A stretch of DNA of 16,184 nt, taken from positions 15,415-31,598 of the forward strand of contig DHWS01000163.1 of NCBI GenBank assembly GCA_002413305.1, read 5' to 3'. Position numbers and translations under genes: made by a program. Source of the stretch: Actinobacteria bacterium UBA5176. Lineage in GTDB: Bacteria; Actinomycetota; UBA4738. This document shows, in pieces, positions 1 to 7,468 of the stretch (position 1 is the first letter of the stretch; every line of letters starts with the position of its first letter). A model generated the notes under the pieces. That model was not told the DNA's origin. It worked only from the letters and a program-made list of their open reading frames with translations, and searched no databases.

Positions 1-22
1 GCCCGTCCGGCCCGTCCGGCCC
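1..22. repeat. short 9-bp tandem repeat encoding Gly-Pro-Asp triplets
   Basis: The unit gcccgtccg is repeated at the left window edge and in the minus frame encodes Gly-Pro-Asp. Only about two and a half copies are visible, and the array may continue outside. It lies inside the reading frame of the Crp/Fnr gene, so it is a coding microrepeat rather than an intergenic one. Confidence 0.6.
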
Positions 23-751
23 GGTCGAACCGTTCGGCCCGATGAGCCGCTCGTACTCCTCGCGAACCGCCGCGTAACACTCGCACGACGCCTCTTCGAG
101 CGCCGCCCGATCCAGCACTGTGATGTGACCCCGCCGGTAACGCACCAGGCCCGCGTTCTGCAACGTGCGGGCAGCCACCGTGACCGACGGGCGGGTCACC
201 CCCAACATGTCCGCCAGGAACTCCTGGGTCAGTTCGATCTCATCGCCCTCGACCCGGTCGTGGGTCTCCAGGAGCCACCGGGCGCACCGCTGCTGGATCT
301 CGTGGGCACCGTTACACGCCACGCTCTGGGAGATCTGGGCGAACACCACCTGGGTGTAGGCGAACATGAGCGAGGGGAGCTTGCCTTCGGCCACCATCTC
401 GGCCCGGAAATGGTCCACGTCCATGGTCAGGCACTCGCCGGGGACCTGCGCCATCGCGATGAAGTGGCCCAAGCTCCCACCCCCGAACAGAGCGTGCACA
501 CCGACCATGCCCTCGCGTCCGATGGTGGCGGTCTCGAGCGCCCGGCCATCCGCCAGGGGGATCATCAGCGAGATCACGCCCGACAGGGGGAAGTAGACCT
601 TGCGGATCCGCGCCCCGGGCTCGACGAGCATGTCGTGCGGCGTGAGCGGCATTCGAGCCATGCTCGAGGCGAGGTGGTCGCGCTCTCCGTTCGGGAGTTC
701 GGCGAGCAGGCGATTGCGCGCGAGATCCGACGCGCGAAGAGGAGACGACAT
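1..751 (-). CDS. Crp/Fnr family transcriptional regulator (C-terminus cut by window edge)
   Basis: The first 250 residues of a Crp/Fnr-type DNA-binding regulator are visible; no stop codon is reached before position 1. It starts at ATG 751-749, with a GAGGG about 9 bases upstream on the minus strand. Residues about 15-130 form the cyclic-nucleotide-binding-like jelly roll (VYFPLSG, GREGMVGVHALFGG). A long helix follows, then the winged helix from residue 174 (LTQEFLADMLGVTRPSV, then GLVRYRRGHI), which is the typical Crp-type HTH. No FNR-style N-terminal cysteine cluster is seen, so the effector is unknown. The last visible residues (238-250) read as perfect Gly-X-Y triplets (GPN GST GPD GPD G), an unusual tail for this family. 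The neighbouring operon at 1159 is divergent, so this protein could regulate it, but that is inference. Family assignment is secure; role is not. Confidence 0.92.
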   Translation of the reverse strand, partial: MSSPLRASDLARNRLLAELPNGERDHLASSMARMPLTPHDMLVEPGARIRKVYFPLSGVISLMIPLADGRALETATIGREGMVGVHALFGGGSLGHFIAMAQVPGECLTMDVDHFRAEMVAEGKLPSLMFAYTQVVFAQISQSVACNGAHEIQQRCARWLLETHDRVEGDEIELTQEFLADMLGVTRPSVTVAARTLQNAGLVRYRRGHITVLDRAALEEASCECYAAVREEYERLIGPNGSTGPDGPDG

Positions 752-1106
752 GGCCCATCCCTCGATTCGGGAGACTCATCGGGCAGGGCCGAGAAGGCGG
801 CTGGAGGTGAGAGCCCGTCTGGGGGCCAAGAGCCGGCAAGCATCCGGTGGCTTGGAGAAGACCCTACTCGTTCCGCCCTGGTCCTGGCAGTGCGTCCTCG
901 GGTTCGACCGGTTCGAAGCCGCCGCTGGCCGTGCGCCTGATCTCGTGGGTGGCGGCCGCGCGGACCGGATGCAAGCGGTTCCGCCGCAGGCTGCCGAACA
1001 ATCGCCCCGTGACCGCGAACGCGATCGGTGACGGCCGGGGGAGGGGGCGCGTCCTCGTGCGGGGGGTCCCTCAAGACTCACGGGAGGGCGGTGTCATCGA
1101 TGCGGC

Positions 1107-1112
1107 TAGGCT
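1107..1112 (+). promoter_or_regulatory. candidate -10 element (TAGGCT) for the DUF6457-fdhD operon
   Basis: TAGGCT fits the actinobacterial TANNNT -10 pattern and would place transcription start near 1119, giving a leader of about 40 bases before the GTG at 1159. No good TTGACA-like -35 is seen 16-18 bases upstream. The same hexamer occurs upstream of two other genes in this window. Confidence 0.35.
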
Positions 1113-1143
1113 AACGTCGGGCACGGGAATCCTCAAAGGCACC

Positions 1144-1151
1144 GGGAAGGA
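1144..1151 (+). promoter_or_regulatory. ribosome binding site deciding the start of the DUF6457 gene
   Basis: GGGAAGGA ends 7 bases before the GTG at 1159. It selects this start over the many upstream start codons in the same open frame, whose translation is low-complexity and unlike a protein. Confidence 0.6.
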
Positions 1152-1158
1152 CGCTGCG

Positions 1159-1425
1159 GTGGACGATTCGTTCGACTGGCTGGACCGGCTCGCCGACGCC
1201 CTGGGCGAGCGGCGCATCGAACCCAAGGAGCTCGGCGCGATCCTCAAGCTCTCCCGGCAGGTGGCGCACGGCGTGCAGCGCCGTCTGGCTCCCGCTTCGG
1301 CGTACCTCGCCGGGCTCTATGTCGGCCGCGAAACGGTGGAGGGGACGCCGCTCGAGGATGCGCTGGCGGAGGTCCTGGCCGCGGCCGGGGCTCAGCTTCC
1401 GGAAGCGGCGCCGGACGGCGAGTGA
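1159..1425 (+). CDS. small DUF6457-type protein, probably linked to molybdenum cofactor/formate dehydrogenase maturation
   Basis: An 88-residue acidic, helical protein starting at GTG 1159. It begins with a Trp-containing helix (FDWLDRLADALG), followed by the stretch ILKLSRQVAHGVQRRLAP, then YLAGLYVGRE. From memory this pattern (LarDvAHgveRpaAPlttfLvGl) is the signature of DUF6457, a short actinobacterial domain found alone or fused to the C-terminus of MobA-like nucleotidyltransferases. The biochemical function is unknown. The gene leads an operon with the cyclo-ligase and fdhD, and its TGA overlaps the GTG of the next gene (GTGA), implying translational coupling. The presence of fdhD two genes downstream supports a molybdenum-related role, but that is inference from context. 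The frame extends upstream without a stop to about 847, but the ribosome binding site favours 1159. Confidence 0.75.
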   Translation: MDDSFDWLDRLADALGERRIEPKELGAILKLSRQVAHGVQRRLAPASAYLAGLYVGRETVEGTPLEDALAEVLAAAGAQLPEAAPDGE

Positions 1426-2051
1426 GGTCCTCGTTCGACGCCTCGCTCGGGGACCGGAAGGCAGCGCTGAGGGCGCGGATGCGGGCCGAACGCGATGCGC
1501 TCCCCCTGGAGGAGCGGATCCGCCGGGCCGCGCTGGTGGGGGAAGCCCTGTTCGCCGTGCCGGAGGTGCGGGCCGCGCGGACGGTGCTGGTCTACGCTGC
1601 CTTCGGCTCCGAGCTCCCCACCGAAGGGATCGCCGGGCGGCTGGCGGCCGGAGGGGCGCGCGTGCTGTATCCATACCTGGGCGTCGGCGGGATGGAGGCA
1701 GCGGACCTTCGGCCTGGGTCCCGGCTGGTACGGAGCGGCTACGGGCCGGCCGAACCCTCCGACCGGACCCCGGTCGATCCCGGTGCGATCGACGTCCTGC
1801 TCACGCCGGGGCTGGCCTTCGACCGGTTCGGCCATCGCCTCGGCTGGGGCGGGGGACACTTCGACCGATTCTTCGGCCGGACGCGGATGGACGCCGCTCG
1901 GGTCGGGATCGGGTTCGGCTTCCAGCTGGTCGAGGAGGTGCCCCACGGGCCGGGCGACGAACCGGTCGACCTGGTGGTGACGGATGGGGAATCGGTCGAT
2001 CGCCGGGCGGTGCCGGGGCACCGGGGTCGCGACACCCCAGGTGGGCAATAA
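1422..2051 (+). CDS. 5-formyltetrahydrofolate cyclo-ligase (5,10-methenyltetrahydrofolate synthetase)
   Basis: Converts 5-formyl-THF plus ATP to 5,10-methenyl-THF in the cytosol, returning the storage folate to the one-carbon pool. The 209-residue length is usual for the family. The N-terminal basic helix (residues 12-25, RKAALRARMRAERD) matches the family's conserved opening. VYAAFGSELPTEGI follows, then LTPGLAFDRFGHRLGWGGGHFDR, in which the glycine-rich GWGGGHFDR (141-149) is the family signature normally written GYGGGYYDR. The start is GTG 1422, inside the upstream stop codon. The tail after residue about 195 is a poorly conserved Arg/Gly-rich extension. Nine bases separate its stop from fdhD. 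Placement between a putative molybdenum-cofactor gene and fdhD suggests a link between formate oxidation or reduction and folate C1 units. Confidence 0.93.
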   Translation: MRSSFDASLGDRKAALRARMRAERDALPLEERIRRAALVGEALFAVPEVRAARTVLVYAAFGSELPTEGIAGRLAAGGARVLYPYLGVGGMEAADLRPGSRLVRSGYGPAEPSDRTPVDPGAIDVLLTPGLAFDRFGHRLGWGGGHFDRFFGRTRMDAARVGIGFGFQLVEEVPHGPGDEPVDLVVTDGESVDRRAVPGHRGRDTPGGQ

Positions 2052-2060
2052 TCGGAGCCG

Positions 2061-2921
2061 ATGTCCCCTCCGGCCTCCCCGTCGCCCGCTCCGCTCCGCC
2101 GCCCCACCGCGCCGGTCCGGGTCCTGGCGGTCCGGGACGGCCAGAGCTTCGAACGCCCCGATCGGCTGGCCGCCGAGGAGCCGATGGAGGTCCGGGTCGG
2201 CGGGCCGGGCCAGGAGCCCATGAGCGTGGCCGTCACCATGCGGACCCCCGGCCATGACTTCGAGCTGGCCGCGGGGTTCCTGTACACCGAAGGCCTGGTG
2301 CGGTCGCGCGATGAGATCGTCTCCGTGAACTACTGCGAGCTCCCCGCCGAAGAACAGCAGTACAACGTGGTGACCGTTCGGCTGGCTCGGGCCTTCGACC
2401 TGGGCACCAACGCTCGGAACTTCTTCGCCAACTCGAGCTGCGGCATCTGCGGAAAGGCATCGTTGGACCACGTCCGGGTGAGCTGCCCATCGCTGCCGCC
2501 GGGACCGGTGGTGGCCGGATCGGTGATCGTCTCCCTCCCCGGCCGGCTCCGCGAGGCGCAGCGGATCTTCGAGGAGACCGGCGGACTCCACGCCGGGGGG
2601 CTGTTCGAACCGGACGGGACGCCGGCCGCGGTGCGCGAGGACGTGGGACGGCACAACGCGCTGGACAAGCTGGTGGGGTGGGCGCTGCTTGGGGACGGGC
2701 TGCCGTTGTCCGGCCGGATGCTCCTGGTGTCCGGACGGGTGAGCTTCGAGATCGTCCAGAAGGCGGCCGTTGCGAGGATCCCACTGATCTGCGCGGTCTC
2801 CGCGCCGTCGAGCCTCGCGGTAGCCGCGGCCGAGGAGCTCGGGGTAACCATGGCCGGTTTCGTCCGGGGCGGATCCTTCAACCTGTACAGCCATCCGGAG
2901 CGCGTCGACCTGGGAAGCTAG
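2061..2921 (+). CDS. fdhD: formate dehydrogenase accessory sulfurtransferase FdhD
   Basis: FdhD carries sulfur from the cysteine desulfurase IscS to the molybdenum or tungsten bis-MGD cofactor and is needed for formate dehydrogenase activity. The 286-residue product contains the diagnostic SSCGICGK with redox/sulfur-carrying cysteines at 127 and 130, then LHAGGLFEPDG, the conserved DVGRHNALDKLVGWAL, SGRVSFEIVQKAAVA, and a closing GFVRGGSFNLYS. All are canonical, so the protein looks intact. The N-terminal 20 residues are a Pro/Ser/Ala-rich lead. ATG 2061 has a close GGAG (3-base spacing). It sits third in the DUF6457-cyclo-ligase-fdhD-protease operon. No formate dehydrogenase subunit is in the window, so its client must be encoded elsewhere. 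Confidence 0.97.
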   Translation: MSPPASPSPAPLRRPTAPVRVLAVRDGQSFERPDRLAAEEPMEVRVGGPGQEPMSVAVTMRTPGHDFELAAGFLYTEGLVRSRDEIVSVNYCELPAEEQQYNVVTVRLARAFDLGTNARNFFANSSCGICGKASLDHVRVSCPSLPPGPVVAGSVIVSLPGRLREAQRIFEETGGLHAGGLFEPDGTPAAVREDVGRHNALDKLVGWALLGDGLPLSGRMLLVSGRVSFEIVQKAAVARIPLICAVSAPSSLAVAAAEELGVTMAGFVRGGSFNLYSHPERVDLGS

Positions 2922-2927
2922 GTCGAA

Positions 2928-2934
2928 GAGGAGG
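2928..2934 (+). promoter_or_regulatory. ribosome binding site deciding the start of the site-2 protease
   Basis: GAGGAGG lies 7 bases before the GTG at 2942 and just after the fdhD stop. It supports this start over an in-frame start at 2678 that would overlap fdhD by 244 bases and add an unrelated sequence. Confidence 0.7.
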
Positions 2935-2941
2935 GCGTGCC

Positions 2942-4117
2942 GTGGGCGGCTGGAAGATCGGTCGGATCGGGGGGGTGGCCGTCTACGTGCACCCCTCGTG
3001 GGCTATCATCGCCCTGTTCCTGGGCTTCAGCGAGTGGACCGGGTTCAGCGACCGGTTCGTGTTCCCGAGCCTCTCCCCGGCCGGCGCGCTGGCCTTGGCG
3101 GCGATCACCACGCTGCTGTTCTTCGGGTCGGTCCTGGCCCACGAGCTTGCCCACGCGGAGATGTCGAGGGCGCGCGGCATCCCCGTGCTCGGGATCACGC
3201 TCTTGCTGTTCGGCGGGGTCACCCACTCGACCGAATCTCCCCGGACCCCCAAAGAGGAGTTCCTGGTGACGGTGGTAGGGCCGGTGACGAACCTGGCCAT
3301 CGGCGGTGCGCTGCTGGCACTTCACGTCTGGGGAGGTGGGTTCCTCTCCAAGCCGATCCGGGTTGGGATGGTCGGCTTCCTGGCGGTCGAGAACCTCCTC
3401 CTGGGCGGCTTCAACCTCCTCCCCGGCTTCCCGTTGGACGGCGGCCGGGTGCTGCGGGCCCTCGTCTGGCGGGCGACCGGAGACCAGCGCAAGGCGACCA
3501 TCGTGGCGGGCAGGGGCGGGCAGGCCGTCGCCCTGCTGATGGTGGCGGCCGGCATCACCTGGACGGCCACCACCGGGAACGGGCTGACGCTGATCTGGAG
3601 CGTGTTCATCGGCATGTTCATCTTCCAGTCGGCATCGGCGGTGATCGCCGAGAGTCGCCGGCAGGTGCTGCACGACGCGACCGTGCGCGAGGTCATGTCA
3701 CCGCCCCCTCCCACGGTCGACGCCGAGCTGCCGCTGGGGGTCGCCATCGACCGGTACCTCCAAGGGCACGCCGGCGAAGCATTCCCGGTGGTCCGGGGCG
3801 ATCAGGTGATCGGGTTCGTCTCGCTCCGCACGGCGCAGGGGCTCTCCCCGGACCACCTGGTCCAGGACGCGATGGTCGGGGGGAATGGGGTGGTCGGAGC
3901 GCGACCGGACCAGCGGATGTCCGAGCTGTTCGACCGGTCGACCGACACGCACGACCTGACGGTGCTGGTCCTCGACCAGGGCCGGCTGGTCGGGGTGATC
4001 GAACCGGAGGACGTGACGCGGTACCTGCGCCGGACACAGCTGCTCCCCGGCCCGGGGGCCCCCGAGGTGCCTCCGCCGCCGGCCCCGCCGAGACCCGATC
4101 TTCCCGCCACCGGCTGA
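2942..4117 (+). CDS. site-2 protease family (M50) zinc metalloprotease with two CBS domains
   Basis: A 391-residue integral-membrane zinc protease that should cleave substrates within the membrane. It opens with WKIGRIGGVAVYVHPSW, typical of this M50 branch. The zinc-binding HELAH is at 67-71 within a membrane segment (about 48-66). Further membrane segments are near 20-30, 107-126, 135-155 and 192-235. The second active-site motif NLLPGFPLDGGR spans 158-169, with D166 as zinc ligand. Two CBS domains follow (about 246-300 and 306-360), ending with VGVIEPEDVTRYLRR. CBS pairs in this class usually bind adenosine nucleotides and may gate activity. The C-terminus is a proline-rich tail. Its substrate is unknown; anti-sigma factors are typical for other M50 members but nothing here identifies one. 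It is 20 bases after fdhD and converges on adnB with only 24 bases between stops. Confidence 0.93.
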   Translation: MGGWKIGRIGGVAVYVHPSWAIIALFLGFSEWTGFSDRFVFPSLSPAGALALAAITTLLFFGSVLAHELAHAEMSRARGIPVLGITLLLFGGVTHSTESPRTPKEEFLVTVVGPVTNLAIGGALLALHVWGGGFLSKPIRVGMVGFLAVENLLLGGFNLLPGFPLDGGRVLRALVWRATGDQRKATIVAGRGGQAVALLMVAAGITWTATTGNGLTLIWSVFIGMFIFQSASAVIAESRRQVLHDATVREVMSPPPPTVDAELPLGVAIDRYLQGHAGEAFPVVRGDQVIGFVSLRTAQGLSPDHLVQDAMVGGNGVVGARPDQRMSELFDRSTDTHDLTVLVLDQGRLVGVIEPEDVTRYLRRTQLLPGPGAPEVPPPPAPPRPDLPATG

Positions 4118-4141
4118 GGGGCCTGCGCCGGAGTCGAAGCG

Positions 4142-7100
4142 TTACCGCGCTCCCCTCTCGTTCGCCTCCCGCTTGCCGACGTGGGCCCGGCCTGCCGAGC
4201 AGAAGCTGAGGAAGTCGCACCACCGGCACTGGTCGCCGGGCGTCGGGTCGAAACTCCCCGCACCGATCCCTTCCAGTGCGGCCAGGACCCGCGCGCGCGT
4301 CTCGGAGGGGTCGCCGGCCCCCCGCGAGACCTCCTCGCCGTTCGCCAGGTAGAAGTAGGTGAGGCGGAGCTCTTCAGGCCGCTTGCCGAACACCTCGGTG
4401 CAGGCGAGAGCGTAGAGATCGAGCTGCAGCCCGGCCACCGGGTCATCCGATCCCGGTCGCTTCCCCGTCTTGTAGTCCACGACCTCCCACGGCCCGTCGG
4501 GCGTGCCGAAGATCGCGTCGATCCGCCCGTTCACGACGAACCCCCCCAGGAACAGGAGGAAGGGCCGTTCGGCGAACAGCGGCACCGCCGATCCGAACCG
4601 GCTCTCCAGGAAGGAACGCTGCAGCCGGTCAACCTTCCCCGGCTCTCCGGTCAGCTCCTCCGCGGTCAGGTCGGGCGACTCCTCGAGCTCCAGCAGTGAC
4701 GCCTGCCCACTCCCCTGGCGTTCGATCCACGCGTGGACCTGCGTGCCGATGCGGGCGGCCGGCCCGCTGAACCGGGGGAGCGGTCGCACCGTGGTCCAGT
4801 AGAAGCGCTTCGGGCAGCCCGAATAGTCGATCAGCCCGCTGACCGAGACCGAGGAGGGAGCCGAAGGACGGACCGGCCCGGCGGCCTCCCGCTCCGCGAG
4901 GTGCAGGGCGAGCGTCCCGCGCTCCGCCGCGGCGGCTTGGTACCGCTCGACATCCTCGGGCGACAGGGCCACCGCCCGGGCCGATGCTCGGATGCCTGCG
5001 GCGCCGGCCGTCGCGGCTTCGACCGCCGCCTCCCGCCAGCCCTCGGGGAACAGCTCATCGGCTTCGGCCCGGAGCGCCTGCCCCGGCCACGCCCGGACGA
5101 ACCGTTCCCGATACTTCACCAGCGGGTTCTCCTCCGAGACGTCCGGCCCCCGGTCCACGGCCGCCGATCCGCTCTCCTCGCCCCACGCCGCGAGCTCCTC
5201 GAAGAACACACTGTCGTCCTTCGGCTTCCCGGTGTCGTCGCCGTACCAGTGGGCGCCGCTCACGAACAATCGCTTCCGGGCCCGGGTGAGGGCGACGTAG
5301 CAGGTCCGGCGCTCTTCGACCAGCGCCTGGTCCCGCAGGGCGTACCAGAACTCACGCAGGTTGCCCTGGAACGACGGCAGGATGTCCCGGTCCCCGCGAA
5401 GCTCGAAGTCGAGCGATCTCCCTTTCTCCGCGGGGTTCTGCTGGACGCGGAAGTCCGGCAGGATGTCCTTGGCCATCCCCGGGACGAACACCGCGTCGAA
5501 CTCCAGCCCCTTCACCTGGTGGATGGTCATGACCTTCACGGAGTCGTCCTCGCTCGGCTGGACCGGGGACCATTCGGGGCGGTCGGTCGCCTCCACGGCC
5601 TCGAGGTAGTCGAGGAACGCCCGGATGGTCAGCTCGCCCTCCAGCGGGGTGAACTCGTGGACCTCGTCGAGGAAGGCCGCGAGATTCCGCCGGGTGGCCA
5701 GCGCCTGCTGGGTGGCCAGGCTCGCGTCCAGTTCGGTCAAGAGCCCGATCCGGCGGATGATCTCGGCCAGGAACTCCCCCACCGGCCGACGCGCCTCGGC
5801 CCGGAGCCCGGCGAGCTCACGGCGGAACTCCTCCAGCCGAACCCGGCCCTCGTCGGAGAGGTACGTGACGTCGTCGAGGTGTTCGAGCGCCTCCGCGAAC
5901 AGGAAGGGAGGGGTCTCCTCTTCGTCCTCTCCGCGCAGGTCGCGGCCCCGGTCGCGGAGGTCGTAGTTCTTCTCTTTCGCCCAGGCAGCGACCCGTGCCA
6001 GGTCCTTGAATCCGACGCGATACCGGGGCCCCAACAGGATCCGGGCCAGCGACACCCCCGCGTACGGATCGGCCACCGCCCGGACGTAGGCCAGCACCTC
6101 CACCACCTCGGGGAGCTTCAGCAGCCCGGCCAGACCGATGATCTCGACGGGGATGCCGCGTTCCGCGAACGCCCGCTGGATCGGGACGAACAGGCGGCTC
6201 TTCCGGCACAGCACAGCGGACTCCGACCACGGCCCGCCCTCTTCGTGCAGCCGGAGGATCCGGTCGGCGATGGCGTCGGCTTCGGCCTGCTCGTCGGCGA
6301 ACCGCCGGACCTCGACCTCGCCGTCGCCGTTCGCCGGCCACGGGACCAGCCTCTTGTCCGGGTCGGGTCGCTGGCCGGGCGGGAGATCTCGCACGATCCG
6401 GTCGGCGGCAGCCAGGATATGCGCGCCCGAGCGGAAGTTCGTGTAGAGGGGCAGCTTGTCCGCTTCGGACCCATCCCGGCGGCGGAACTCTCCTCGGAAC
6501 GCGATGAGGTTGAACAGGCTCGCCCCTCGCCACGCGTAGATGTTCTGGTCGGGGTCCCCGACGGCCGTGACCGGGAAGCCCTCGCCGAACACCAGCTGGA
6601 TCAGTTGCGCCTGGGCCACGTTCGTGTCCTGGTACTCGTCCAGCACGACCGCCTCGTACCGCTGCCGGTATTCAGCCCCGACCTCCGGGAAGCGCTCGAC
6701 GATCTGCAGAGCGAGCGTGATCTGGTCCCCGAAGTCGATCACCCCCAGCTCGCGCTTCAGCCGCTGGAAGCGTGCTGCGGCCCGGGCCAGCTCGATCCGC
6801 TGGAGGATGGCCTCGCGGACGCGGGGCTGCTGTTGATAGGTGCGGTTCTCGGGCGTCTCCACGTCGGCCAGGCGGGTCTCGTTGAACGCCACGATCTCCC
6901 CCGGGACGACGCGGTGGTTCGCGGCCTGGTCGGCGAGCGACAGGATGTTCTCGACCAGCGTCGGCTGCCACGTGGAGGTGACGTGGTCGAACGTCATCTC
7001 GTCCAGGACCCGGGCGCAAAGCTCCACCCGCTGGGCCGAGGTCAGCACGCGCTGGCCGGGCTCGATCCCCACCCGCAGGCCGTGGCGGTCCAGGACCTGG

Positions 7101-7468
7101 GCAGCGAACCCATGGTAGTTCAGGATGGTTGGCTCCTCGCCCTCGGGAAGCTCCACGGCGGACAGCGCCCGCCGGATCCGGAGCTGGAGGTTCTCGGTGG
7201 CCTTGTTCGTGAAGGTCAGGCACAGCACGCTGCCGGGCAGCACGCCCTCGTGGGGGGCCTGGAGCCGGCCCAGCGCGACCAACGCGAGGTACACCACCCG
7301 GGCGGCGATGACCGACGTCTTCCCCGACCCCGCCCCGGCCACGATCACGTACGGTTCGAGCGGCATCGAGATCGCCCTCCACTGGTCGGGCGTGGGTTGG
7401 AACCCACCGAGCGCTGCCCGGATCTCCGGCGGGGCCGCGGGGTCGCCGGTCTCGGCCGAACGGCTCAT
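4142..7468 (-). CDS. adnB: AdnB-like UvrD/Rep-family helicase with C-terminal RecB-type nuclease
   Basis: An 1108-residue fused SF1A motor and PD-(D/E)XK nuclease, the size of mycobacterial AdnB. AdnAB unwinds and resects DNA ends at double-strand breaks. The motor motifs are all canonical: Q29; Walker A AGAGSGKT (44-51); DEYQDT (D277, E278); GDPDQNIYAWRG near 303; TNFRSG; HQVKGLEFD (650-658); and EERRTCYVALTRAR near 717-730. The nuclease follows: H912 in GTQVHAWIE, D984 in GRIDAIF, and D998-x-K1000 in VVDYKTG. Cysteines 885, 1081, 1084 and 1090 (C...CxxCx5C) should hold a 4Fe-4S cluster. The start ATG 7468 overlaps the upstream adnA stop as ATGA, so translation is coupled. The frame stays open upstream to about 8995, but that portion is antisense-like shadow text. 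In mycobacteria the AdnB motor is the one required for unwinding, which fits its intact motifs here. Confidence 0.93.
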   Translation of the reverse strand: MSRSAETGDPAAPPEIRAALGGFQPTPDQWRAISMPLEPYVIVAGAGSGKTSVIAARVVYLALVALGRLQAPHEGVLPGSVLCLTFTNKATENLQLRIRRALSAVELPEGEEPTILNYHGFAAQVLDRHGLRVGIEPGQRVLTSAQRVELCARVLDEMTFDHVTSTWQPTLVENILSLADQAANHRVVPGEIVAFNETRLADVETPENRTYQQQPRVREAILQRIELARAAARFQRLKRELGVIDFGDQITLALQIVERFPEVGAEYRQRYEAVVLDEYQDTNVAQAQLIQLVFGEGFPVTAVGDPDQNIYAWRGASLFNLIAFRGEFRRRDGSEADKLPLYTNFRSGAHILAAADRIVRDLPPGQRPDPDKRLVPWPANGDGEVEVRRFADEQAEADAIADRILRLHEEGGPWSESAVLCRKSRLFVPIQRAFAERGIPVEIIGLAGLLKLPEVVEVLAYVRAVADPYAGVSLARILLGPRYRVGFKDLARVAAWAKEKNYDLRDRGRDLRGEDEEETPPFLFAEALEHLDDVTYLSDEGRVRLEEFRRELAGLRAEARRPVGEFLAEIIRRIGLLTELDASLATQQALATRRNLAAFLDEVHEFTPLEGELTIRAFLDYLEAVEATDRPEWSPVQPSEDDSVKVMTIHQVKGLEFDAVFVPGMAKDILPDFRVQQNPAEKGRSLDFELRGDRDILPSFQGNLREFWYALRDQALVEERRTCYVALTRARKRLFVSGAHWYGDDTGKPKDDSVFFEELAAWGEESGSAAVDRGPDVSEENPLVKYRERFVRAWPGQALRAEADELFPEGWREAAVEAATAGAAGIRASARAVALSPEDVERYQAAAAERGTLALHLAEREAAGPVRPSAPSSVSVSGLIDYSGCPKRFYWTTVRPLPRFSGPAARIGTQVHAWIERQGSGQASLLELEESPDLTAEELTGEPGKVDRLQRSFLESRFGSAVPLFAERPFLLFLGGFVVNGRIDAIFGTPDGPWEVVDYKTGKRPGSDDPVAGLQLDLYALACTEVFGKRPEELRLTYFYLANGEEVSRGAGDPSETRARVLAALEGIGAGSFDPTPGDQCRWCDFLSFCSAGRAHVGKREANERGAR

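Larger units (their letters stand above)
752..1158. other. intergenic stretch between divergent genes, no gene seen
   Basis: These 407 bases separate the Crp/Fnr start (751, minus) from the DUF6457 start (1159, plus). Open frames cross it on both strands, but their translations are low-complexity Arg/Pro/Ser-rich text without recognisable motifs. A direct repeat GGTTCGA lies at 901-907 and 910-916. A -10-like TAGGGT lies on the minus strand at 866-861, and a plus-strand TAGGCT at 1107-1112. No tRNA cloverleaf, riboswitch or convincing hairpin terminator was found by eye. It most likely holds the two divergent promoters. Confidence 0.5.

Noticed and set aside
901..920. tRNA-like T-arm sequence (GGTTCGAAGCC)
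   Set aside because: The putative T-stem pairs over only three bases, and no acceptor, D or anticodon arm can be placed upstream.
1392..2894. 500-codon minus-strand frame opposite the cyclo-ligase and fdhD
   Set aside because: The plus strand encodes two canonical enzymes here; the minus translation has no recognisable domain.
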